NCBI RefSeq assembly: GCF_002105465.1
Contig: NZ_NCSQ01000039.1
Span: 148 to 38,665, forward strand
From: Aquidulcibacter paucihalophilus
Lineage (GTDB): Bacteria; Pseudomonadota; Alphaproteobacteria; Caulobacterales; Aquidulcibacteraceae
DNA: 38,518 bases
Direction: 5' to 3'
The notes under the pieces: model-generated
What the model was told of the DNA's origin: nothing
Database searches by the model: none
The model's input: only the letters and a program-made list of their open reading frames with translations
In this document: in pieces, positions 33,040 to 38,518 of the stretch
Position numbering within the stretch: position 1 is the first letter of the stretch
Layout: every line of letters starts with the position of its first letter
Position numbers and translations under genes: made by a program

Positions 33040-33591
33040 CTATCCGACGTCGACCGCCTTAGGATGGGTCATATGTTCTGTGCCGGGTGGGTTTGAAAAT
33101 GGCACGAAGCGCGTTTGATCCTGCACCTTCGCCCAGTCCTTCAGCGCCCAGACCCCAGTTGGGAAAGCCATTTGGTCCCAAGGAATATCAGCATAGGCAA
33201 ACCACGCAACCTCAAGGCTTTCTGGCCCGGGCGCGAACCTGTCATCGCTGAGGGTGCCGCGATACATGAAGTGGACTTGGCTGATACGGGGCACTTCATA
33301 AATACCCAAAAGCGCATTGATCGTCACTCTGGCCTGCGCTTCTTCCCAAGCTTCGCGCGCGGCACCTTGAGCGGTTGTCTCGCGCTCTTCCATAAAGCCA
33401 GCTGGAACAGTCCAGAAGCCATAGCGCGGCTCAATCGCACGGCGGCAGAGCAAGATGCGCCCTTGTCCATCGTCGATCACGACACCCGCAACAATCTTCG
33501 GATTGACATAATTAATGAAGCCACACGTATCGCAGACTTGCCGCATACGATCTTCACCGGCAGGGATTTGTAACGAAAAATTGGCTGGCAT
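33040..33591 (-). CDS. NUDIX hydrolase with a half zinc-ribbon N-terminus
   Basis: A 183-residue NUDIX pyrophosphohydrolase. The Nudix box begins at Gly65 (GFMEERE) and continues to REAWEE at 79-84; the Gly near the end of the consensus is Gln86 here. The N-terminal VCDTCGFINYVNPK has one CxxC pair of the ribbon seen in NADH-pyrophosphatase-like and ADP-ribose-type NUDIX enzymes, while a first pair is absent. The likely substrate is a nucleoside diphosphate linked to another group; the exact one is unknown. The frame opens at 33651, but ATG 33591 starts the family-typical sequence with AAGGA 11 bases before. Confidence 0.87.
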   Translation of the reverse strand: MPANFSLQIPAGEDRMRQVCDTCGFINYVNPKIVAGVVIDDGQGRILLCRRAIEPRYGFWTVPAGFMEERETTAQGAAREAWEEAQARVTINALLGIYEVPRISQVHFMYRGTLSDDRFAPGPESLEVAWFAYADIPWDQMAFPTGVWALKDWAKVQDQTRFVPFSNPPGTEHMTHPKAVDVG

Positions 33592-33717
33592 CGGGTGACT
33601 TATTCCTTGAAAGGACCATGTAATGGTTGTGAGGTGTCGCGCAGTCGTCAAAAATCAATGATAGGACGCGGACGGAGTGTAAGCATCCCATGTCTGGGCT
33701 GAGAGGCGAGTAGCGAG

Positions 33718-34278
33718 ATGAGCGATCAAGATCAAGAAGCGAGCCCGAATCTGCCAAAGCAAGAGGCTGAAGCAAAGGCCTTCTTGCTGAATAGTTCGCC
33801 TAGCCACCTGCTGCATCGTGCGCAACAGACCGCAGCCGATCTGCACGCCGCCGCGCTTGGGGCCAACGGGCTAACCCAACGCCAGTTTGCGGTCTTGGCC
33901 GTATTGGCCGAGCAAGACGGTGTTTCGCAAAGTGAACTGGTGGTGCGGACTGGCATCGATCGCTCGACCCTCGCAGAGATGGTGGCCCGGATGGAGGCCA
34001 AGGGCCTGATGCAGCGGACCAAATCGGTGACAGACAGCCGCGCCAATTCGGTTATGCTGACCTCAACTGGTCGGGGTATCTATGAAGCGGCGCTGCCAAA
34101 GCTGGCAGAGGTAGACGCCTTAGTCCTCGCCCGCCTGCCCGCCAGCAAACGCGCCAGCTTTGTGGACCTTCTGACCCGCTTGGCAATCGCCGCTGCCGCT
34201 GTGGATGACTCCAAGGAAGGCGGCAAAAAGAAGAAAGACAAGAAGAAGAAAAAGAAGAAAGAAAAAAAGGCCAAATAG
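33718..34278 (+). CDS. MarR-family regulator with poly-lysine C-terminus
   Basis: A 186-residue winged-helix regulator. The core runs from LTQRQFAVLAVLAEQDGVSQ through VVRTGIDRSTLAEMVARMEA to the wing (TDSRANSVMLTSTG), which is normal for MarR. The final ~20 residues are almost only Lys (13 of the last 17), an unusual, strongly basic tail that could add non-specific DNA or RNA contact. GAGAGGCGAG precedes the ATG. It stands 62 bp ahead of the thioesterase gene on the same strand. The ligand and targets are unknown. Confidence 0.88.
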   Translation: MSDQDQEASPNLPKQEAEAKAFLLNSSPSHLLHRAQQTAADLHAAALGANGLTQRQFAVLAVLAEQDGVSQSELVVRTGIDRSTLAEMVARMEAKGLMQRTKSVTDSRANSVMLTSTGRGIYEAALPKLAEVDALVLARLPASKRASFVDLLTRLAIAAAAVDDSKEGGKKKKDKKKKKKKEKKAK

Positions 34279-34340
34279 CCACCGCCGGTTTGAACACTTC
34301 GGCTATAGACCATGCGGTCTAGGGCTGATAGCAACCGCGC

Positions 34341-34793
34341 ATGACAAACATTCCTTCTGGCTTTAGCCCGCATGCCCGCAAAAGCCCCGTGACCGATCCT
34401 TGGCAGCCGCTTTACGCGCGAACCGATCAGGGCGTTTATGAATTAGGCTTTATTCTGGATACCTGCCATTGTAATGGCCGCGGTCTGCTTCATGGCGGCG
34501 TGATCGCTGCTTTAGCTGATAATGCGATGGGCTTGTCGCTGGGCATAGCGCGTCTGAAAACTGATCCGGGTGAAGCCGGGAAAGCACAAGCTGTTTCGGG
34601 TATCGTGACAACGTCGCTGCAGGTTGATTATGTCGAAAGGGCACAAATCGGCCAGTGGATTTCCATTGTGCCGCGTGTGGTCACAGCGTCACGACGAACA
34701 GGCCTTACAGATGCATTGATTTATGCCGATAACACGCTCATTGCTCGGGCCCATGCCAGCTTTAAAGTCCTCATTTCAGAAACAGACACATGA
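34341..34793 (+). CDS. PaaI-family hotdog thioesterase
   Basis: A 150-residue hotdog-fold protein. The family signature is GRGLLHGGVIAALADNAMG near residues 48-66, with the conserved His-Gly-Gly followed by Asp. Members hydrolyse acyl-CoA thioesters. The VTTSLQVDYVERAQIG strand and the GLTDALIYADNTLIARAHASF end are typical. Its stop overlaps the TetR ATG (ATGA), so both proteins are made from one mRNA and the regulator probably controls this unit. Confidence 0.9.
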   Translation: MTNIPSGFSPHARKSPVTDPWQPLYARTDQGVYELGFILDTCHCNGRGLLHGGVIAALADNAMGLSLGIARLKTDPGEAGKAQAVSGIVTTSLQVDYVERAQIGQWISIVPRVVTASRRTGLTDALIYADNTLIARAHASFKVLISETDT

Positions 34794-35380
34794 CGATTGA
34801 AGTTCCAGAAACACACCTGCCCACGCCCGCATCGCCTATGGGTACGAAAGAGCGACTGATCGCAGCTTCCTTGTCTCTCTTCCAAGCAAAGGGCTATCAT
34901 GGCGTTTCGATCTCCGACATTTTGGACGCGACCGCCTTGCCCAAGGGCTCGCTCTATCATCACTTTCCAGGTGGCAAAGAAGAATTGGCGATTGCAGCGG
35001 TTGCTTTCATTGCCGATGAGGTTGACGCCAAGCTCGCCGCAGAATTTGCCAAGAACAAGCGCGCCGGTGCGGTCTTGTTGGAATTGGCAAACGAATGCGT
35101 CATTTGGTTGCGCCGCACTGACTTCACCCAAACACCCCTTCTGGGCCTGTTAGCGGCCAGTCCGGGGGAAAGCGCCCTGACGCAAGCCGTTTGCGATGCC
35201 CAAAAGCGCTGGCTAGCCCGCTTTGAAACAGCCCTGGGCGGAACAGAAGATGCCCATGACAAAGCCTGTCTGGCCCTGGCAAGCCTTGAAGGCGGCATCA
35301 GCCTGGCCCGCATGGCGCGCTCAAGTGATCTGTTGATTCGCTCTGTGACTTTGGCCGCACTGCATATCAACCAACGCTGA
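34790..35380 (+). CDS. TetR/AcrR-family transcriptional regulator
   Basis: A 196-residue regulator. The N-terminal helix-turn-helix is clear at about residues 18-65: ERLIAASLSLFQAKGYHGVS, then ISDILDATALPKGSLYHHF. The Gly-Ser-Leu-Tyr-His-His-Phe pattern is the canonical recognition helix, and the LmrA/YxaF-like C-terminus binds an unknown ligand. It is translationally coupled to the thioesterase gene by a 4-bp overlap. Its stop lies 20 bp from that of the convergent flaF gene. Confidence 0.92.
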   Translation: MTIEVPETHLPTPASPMGTKERLIAASLSLFQAKGYHGVSISDILDATALPKGSLYHHFPGGKEELAIAAVAFIADEVDAKLAAEFAKNKRAGAVLLELANECVIWLRRTDFTQTPLLGLLAASPGESALTQAVCDAQKRWLARFETALGGTEDAHDKACLALASLEGGISLARMARSSDLLIRSVTLAALHINQR

Positions 35381-35400
35381 TTGGGCGCGGCCTGTCGAAA

Positions 35401-35796
35401 TTAGGCGTGTTCAGCGCCCTGCAGGGCTGCTTCATTTTGCCGTTCAATCTGGCTGGCCAAGCCCTGCATAATGGTGCGGTTGATATCGATCAAAGGCTCA
35501 ACATCCTCGCCCTTTTGCATCACTTCGCTAGAATAGCGGCTGACCCACAGGCTTAAAGAAATGATGGACGCACGCAGGTTTTCGGGCAAAGCATTGTCAG
35601 GGTTTGCGCAATCGGCCGCCATAAAGGACCAGACACGCCGGTTCCAATCCAGCGCGTCCATACGGCGGGCAATCTCGTGTCGCGGCAGATCTTGAATATC
35701 CATCAGCGCGCGGGTCACTTGCCCGAACAGCCGATACTCAATCTCACGCGGCGTTTCGACTCGTTGTTGCGCCTTCTGATACGCTCTGAGCGACAT
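35401..35796 (-). CDS. flaF: Flagellar biosynthesis regulator FlaF
   Basis: A 131-residue alphaproteobacterial protein that supports flagellin secretion or synthesis together with FlbT. The start [20 protein letters not shown] and the segment [20 protein letters not shown] are characteristic. ATG 35796 is used: GGAGGGG lies seven bases before it, while the TTG at 35802 would sit too close. The gene begins 53 bp inside the end of flbT in another frame, so the pair is translationally coupled. Confidence 0.92.
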   Translation of the reverse strand: MSLRAYQKAQQRVETPREIEYRLFGQVTRALMDIQDLPRHEIARRMDALDWNRRVWSFMAADCANPDNALPENLRASIISLSLWVSRYSSEVMQKGEDVEPLIDINRTIMQGLASQIERQNEAALQGAEHA

Positions 35797-36196
35797 GCTC
35801 AATCCCCTCCATATTCAGCCGTTCGGCTTCATAATCCATGAGTTTGCGGCATCTGGACAATGCCTTGTAATATTCACCGGTCATGACTTCGCGAGAGACA
35901 TTCACGCATTCTTCCAGAACCGCGGGAACACGCACCACGCTCATGAACTCAGTCATGCGCAGCGCAAATTCATTGTATTGGTCCGGTGATTCCTGCCCCT
36001 GCAAATACATCAACATAATCGGCAGATAGATGCGACGGACAGGCGTGTTGGCCTCTTCCAATTGCATGATGTCTTTCTCGCGCAGGACCGATGCCTTGTT
36101 TTGCAGCAAAAGTGTGGTTCGACGATCTCCGTTTTGGACAACGGCACCATTCAGCACGATCTTTTCGTTCGGCTTCAGGGATAGTTTCAGCGGCAT
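35744..36196 (-). CDS. flbT: Flagellar biosynthesis repressor FlbT
   Basis: A 150-residue protein that binds flagellin mRNA and lowers its translation or stability when flagellar assembly is incomplete (established for Caulobacter). The beginning [20 protein letters not shown] and the [20 protein letters not shown] segment identify it. The frame extends upstream to 36307, but ATG 36196 has AGGAG seven bases before it and starts the conserved protein. The C-terminal ~20 residues are poorly conserved and overlap flaF. No flagellin gene is in the window. Confidence 0.93.
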   Translation of the reverse strand: MPLKLSLKPNEKIVLNGAVVQNGDRRTTLLLQNKASVLREKDIMQLEEANTPVRRIYLPIMLMYLQGQESPDQYNEFALRMTEFMSVVRVPAVLEECVNVSREVMTGEYYKALSRCRKLMDYEAERLNMEGIEHVAQSVSEGATTSRNAA

Positions 36197-36435
36197 TTCA
36201 AGCTCCTGCGTGCCTAAGGCGCTGAGTGGATAACGTCGGCATGACGCAATCCTACAACGCAATTTCCTCAGGTAAGATAAACAAACGTGGTTAACGAATG
36301 CCTTCACAGGGCCCGGTCCTGCTGCTAGTCACACTTTTGTGAGCTTGCCCCCCTTCCCCCGCTTGACCGCCCTTGGCGTGACAGGCAACCACATGAGCTG
36401 GGCAAGCCAAATTGTTTGGGCAGGGAGATCGAGAC

Positions 36436-37191
36436 TTGGCAGATTGGTTTGCATGGATGGCGACGGCAGATGGTTGGGCGTCGCTGGCAACATTAACCCT
36501 GTTGGAGATCGTCCTTGGCATCGACAATGTGATTTTCATTTCTATTGCCGCCTCGAAACTGCCCAAAGAACAACAAGCCACCGCGCGCCGCATGGGCTTG
36601 GCGTTGGCCCTCATTCTCCGCATCATTCTCTTGTCCATGCTGGTTTGGTTAGCAGGGCTGACCAAGCCCTTGTTTGCCATCATGGGTCATAGTTTTTCAG
36701 CCCGAGATTTGATCCTGATCGCTGGCGGCGGCTATCTCCTGTACAAAGCAACCATCGAGATCGGCGAAATCGTGCGGTCCAAAGGCGTGGAAGAGCATGC
36801 CGGCCCCAAAAACAAGTCGTCCAAACTCATGGTCGTGGTGGCACAAATTGCCGTGATTGATGTGATCTTCGCGATCGACTCCATTGTCACCGCGATTGGC
36901 ATGTCCAACAATCTCGCCATCATGGTCACAGCGGTCATCATCGCCATCGCGGTCATGATGTTTGCCAGTGAAGCTGTCTCTGCCTTCATCGACAAATATG
37001 AAACAACCAAAATGCTGGCGCTCGCTTTCCTCTTGATTGTCGGCATGGTCTTGGTCGCCGATGGCTTTGGCCAACATATTGATCGCACCTATCTCTACGC
37101 CGCCATTGCTTTTTCTGTCATGGTCGAGACCCTCAATATTGTGGTCAAACGCAAGAATGAACGCGAAGGCCAAGATGGCGAGGGGATTTAA
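36436..37191 (+). CDS. TerC-family membrane protein (TTG start)
   Basis: A protein of about 251 residues with seven to eight membrane helices. The two signature segments LEIVLGIDNVIFI (near residue 20) and AVIDVIFAIDSIVTAIG carry the paired Asp residues of the TerC family, proposed to act in metal export (manganese) or tellurite resistance. The first in-frame ATG (36457) cuts into the N-terminus; TTG 36436 has AGGGAGA seven bases upstream and is preferred. A yybP-ykoY manganese riboswitch, common before TerC genes, was looked for and not seen. It is divergent from flbT. Confidence 0.9.
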   Translation: MADWFAWMATADGWASLATLTLLEIVLGIDNVIFISIAASKLPKEQQATARRMGLALALILRIILLSMLVWLAGLTKPLFAIMGHSFSARDLILIAGGGYLLYKATIEIGEIVRSKGVEEHAGPKNKSSKLMVVVAQIAVIDVIFAIDSIVTAIGMSNNLAIMVTAVIIAIAVMMFASEAVSAFIDKYETTKMLALAFLLIVGMVLVADGFGQHIDRTYLYAAIAFSVMVETLNIVVKRKNEREGQDGEGI

Positions 37192-37254
37192 TAGGGAACT
37201 CCCTGGACGCGCGGCAGAGCGCGACCCCGCTTCGGCACCAAACCGGGGGCATCG

Positions 37255-37923
37255 TTACAAACGGGTGATCGTGGGCTTTGGCCAACGGCGCGGCGGGGGT
37301 AATGGGGGTGGCCTTGATCGGCTTTTCTGCATGATTTGAAACGCCATGGCGTCAAACAGGCTAGAGGGTTCGGTCCCACAGCCGCGCATCACACGGCGGC
37401 TTTGATCAGGGACCATCAACAATCCAGGACGGCGCCGCGCTAAGCTGAATGCCAAGCGCCGCGCTTTTGCAACCGGGTTCTTGATGATAGCTTGAAGATG
37501 ATCCAACTGCCGCCAGCAATGGCCAATGGGCACAGTTACCGGCGGCAAAGTGGCGGCATAGGGCGGCGGCTCTGGCATGGGGGGCGCGCCAAGCTTTTCC
37601 TTAAAGTCAAACGCGCTGGCCCCGATTGGGGCCGGAAAGATCCGCAAAAACGGCGTTTTAGTAGGCAACTTCCTCGCTTTCGCGCGCGCCAGGTTTTCGC
37701 GCGGATCTTTAGCAACCAGATCAGGCTCGATTTCTAGCGCCATCAAAATCAGGATGCGCCGCAAGAAAGCCTCCAGCGCCCGCACCCCTTGGCGCAACCG
37801 CGCGGCCACCGCCTTCCTCACAAACGCTGGCCTCCCCAAGAGCTCGCTTACCCCAAGCACCCGCGCGCACAGATACGACGCTTGAGACAGCGCAAAGGTA
37901 AAGGGGGCCAGAGAAAACGACAT
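37255..37923 (-). CDS. Conserved hypothetical protein
   Basis: A 222-residue soluble protein, basic and Pro/Arg-rich. I believe related proteins occur in other alphaproteobacteria, recognisable by RRILILMALEIEP near residue 55 and by a C-terminal core with HCWRQLDHLQAIIKNPVAKA, RRRPGLL and SSLFDAMAFQIM, ending in a proline-rich PPPLPPPRR tail. No enzyme motif, signal or membrane segment is visible and I do not know its function. The stop lies 63 bp from that of convergent TerC. The ATG at 37923 is the first available start. Confidence 0.7.
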   Translation of the reverse strand: MSFSLAPFTFALSQASYLCARVLGVSELLGRPAFVRKAVAARLRQGVRALEAFLRRILILMALEIEPDLVAKDPRENLARAKARKLPTKTPFLRIFPAPIGASAFDFKEKLGAPPMPEPPPYAATLPPVTVPIGHCWRQLDHLQAIIKNPVAKARRLAFSLARRRPGLLMVPDQSRRVMRGCGTEPSSLFDAMAFQIMQKSRSRPPPLPPPRRWPKPTITRL

Positions 37924-37986
37924 CGCAGGATTTTCGCGGATGGTATCCGGGGGTGGGATAGATGGGGGTTTGTCCCCGCTGAGAGT

Positions 37987-38027
37987 TTGCGCTCGGAGGT
38001 CCCGGATCGGCTAACGCCGTCCGGGAT
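37987..38027. repeat. Palindromic intergenic repeat, left copy
   Basis: This 41-bp element recurs at 38465-38505 with a single mismatch. Its core at 38001-38025 is a hairpin: CCCGGA plus CGGC pair with GCCG plus TCCGGG around TAAC, with one bulged T. A GTCCCCGC word at 37972-37979 also recurs beside the right copy (38420-38427). The copies bracket the GIY-YIG gene in the same orientation. Confidence 0.85.
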
Positions 38028-38098
38028 GACAACTATTTAATATCCAGACAAATTTGAATATGAACCTAAAGCAATCATTATACGTCTCGAGCAGAAAA

Positions 38099-38410
38099 AT
38101 GAGCGCTTCAGAGCCAGAGGACAGATATTATGTATACCTTATGACAAACCGCCCGCGCGGAACCTTCTATGTTGGAGTTACGAGCGATCTTGTAAAAAGG
38201 GTCTGGCAGCATCGAACCCATCAACTCAAACCGAGTTTCACCGACCGGTATAATCTTGAACGGCTCGTTTGGGTGGAGCAATATCGCGAAGTCGGAGTCG
38301 CAATTCAGCGAGAGAAGCGGATTAAGCGCTGGCGTCGTGATTGGAAAATCCAGTTAGTCGAGACGAATAATCCCGAATGGCGAGATTTGTGGAACGACAT
38401 CTCGTTTTGA
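38099..38410 (+). CDS. Small GIY-YIG nuclease-family protein
   Basis: A protein of about 103 residues made of a single GIY-YIG domain. The GIY part appears as YYVYLMTN, the YIG part as YVGVTSDLVKRVWQH, and a basic helix follows at REKRIKRWRRDWK. Single-domain members of this UPF0213/YhbQ-like group are frequent and of uncertain function; the fold is that of homing and repair endonucleases. ATG 38099 is chosen close to the domain; starts at 38054 and 38060 are possible and no good ribosome binding site decides. The gene is AT-richer than its neighbours and lies between two copies of a palindromic repeat, suggesting it is mobile or recently acquired. Confidence 0.85.
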   Translation: MSASEPEDRYYVYLMTNRPRGTFYVGVTSDLVKRVWQHRTHQLKPSFTDRYNLERLVWVEQYREVGVAIQREKRIKRWRRDWKIQLVETNNPEWRDLWNDISF

Positions 38411-38419
38411 AACCGTGTC

Positions 38420-38452
38420 GTCCCCGCCGAAGCGTAAGCTTCGAGCGGGGAC
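38420..38452. repeat. Second palindrome downstream of the GIY-YIG gene
   Basis: GTCCCCGC (38420-38427) pairs with GCGGGGAC (38445-38452), and the inner arms GAAGC (38429-38433) and GCTTC (38438-38442) pair around GTAA. Only a C on one side and GA on the other are unpaired. It lies 10 bp after the gene stop and could serve as its terminator, though no T-run follows. The left flank of the gene carries only the GTCCCCGC part. Confidence 0.75.
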
Positions 38453-38464
38453 CTCCATAAGCCC

Positions 38465-38505
38465 TTGCGCTCGAAGGTCCCGGATCGGCTAACGCCGTCC
38501 GGGAT
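38465..38505. repeat. Palindromic intergenic repeat, right copy
   Basis: Forty of 41 positions are identical to 37987-38027, in the same orientation. The hairpin core is at 38479-38503. It closes the element that brackets the GIY-YIG gene, and the window ends 13 bp later. Confidence 0.85.
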
Positions 38506-38518
38506 TGTCTGTTTGTGA

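Noticed and set aside
36197..36230. Sigma-54 promoter and DnaA box before flbT
   Set aside because: GGCAC is present but the -12 GC element is not at the right place. TTATCCACT (minus strand, 36225-36233) is a single near-match to a DnaA box and not enough for a call.
36197..36435. Manganese riboswitch (yybP-ykoY) before the TerC gene
   Set aside because: No matching paired regions were seen. There is only a short TCACA/TGTGA repeat at 36329-36342.
1..38518. tRNA genes, CRISPR arrays, insertion sequences, prophage genes
   Set aside because: Scanning for T-loop words, spaced repeats, transposase motifs and phage genes gave nothing; the few GTTCGAAT-like words (for example near 12153) lack the remaining tRNA structure.

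Overview
The window looks like a chromosomal segment of an alphaproteobacterium. The main pointers are an flbT-flaF flagellar regulator pair, a PodJ-like polarity protein whose N-terminus is a ribbon-helix-helix-like segment followed by coiled coil, membrane span and Sel1 repeats, a class I lysyl-tRNA synthetase, GlnD with two ACT domains, and a 15-nt sequence matching the complement of the alphaproteobacterial 16S rRNA tail. The order cannot be fixed from sequence alone; a caulobacterial or related stalk/polarity-type lineage is an inference from the PodJ-like and FlbT/FlaF proteins. Coding density is high, genes lie on both strands in short operons, and I see no rRNA, tRNA, CRISPR array, insertion sequence or prophage.

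Layout. 1-2.6 kb: a LysR regulator divergent from an SbtA-like bicarbonate-transporter-family membrane protein, then a 410-bp gap holding a candidate small RNA or leader-peptide unit with an extreme Shine-Dalgarno sequence and a 14-bp terminator. 2.6-4.7 kb: class I lysS overlapping a GNAT acetyltransferase. 4.8-6.8 kb: SRPBCC protein plus MarR regulator, converging on an exported amidohydrolase. 7.1-12.0 kb: a three-gene TRAP transporter of the alpha-keto acid/mannitol-chloroaromatic type followed by a type II NADH dehydrogenase. 12.3-14.4 kb (minus): membrane protein, DGPF/YCII protein and an ECF42-type sigma factor in one apparent operon. 14.6-18.0 kb: SixA-like phosphatase and glnD. 18.0-22.8 kb (minus): a cytoplasmic GH84 hexosaminidase and the large PodJ-like protein. 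23.1-26.9 kb (minus): a diiron-carboxylate protein of unknown substrate behind a long leader hairpin, an MHS-type MFS transporter with an extra loop domain, and a TPR protein. 26.9-31.1 kb: an SDR protein, a three-gene ABC importer of the SsuABC/ThiXYZ type, and a lone ExoY-like sugar transferase. 31.4-37.2 kb: a CobW-type metallochaperone, HU, NUDIX, MarR with a poly-lysine tail, a hotdog thioesterase with an overlapping TetR regulator, flaF/flbT and a TerC membrane protein. 37.2 kb to the end: a conserved hypothetical protein and a GIY-YIG ORF bracketed by copies of a palindromic repeat.

The most unusual items are the 2413-2594 unit (perfect 15-nt 16S-tail complement, a 20-codon ORF and serial hairpins), the palindrome-bracketed GIY-YIG gene at the right edge, the orphan diiron enzyme with its leader hairpin, and the signal-less GH84 enzyme next to the PodJ-like gene. 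All functional calls rest on motif reading by eye; no database search was possible.
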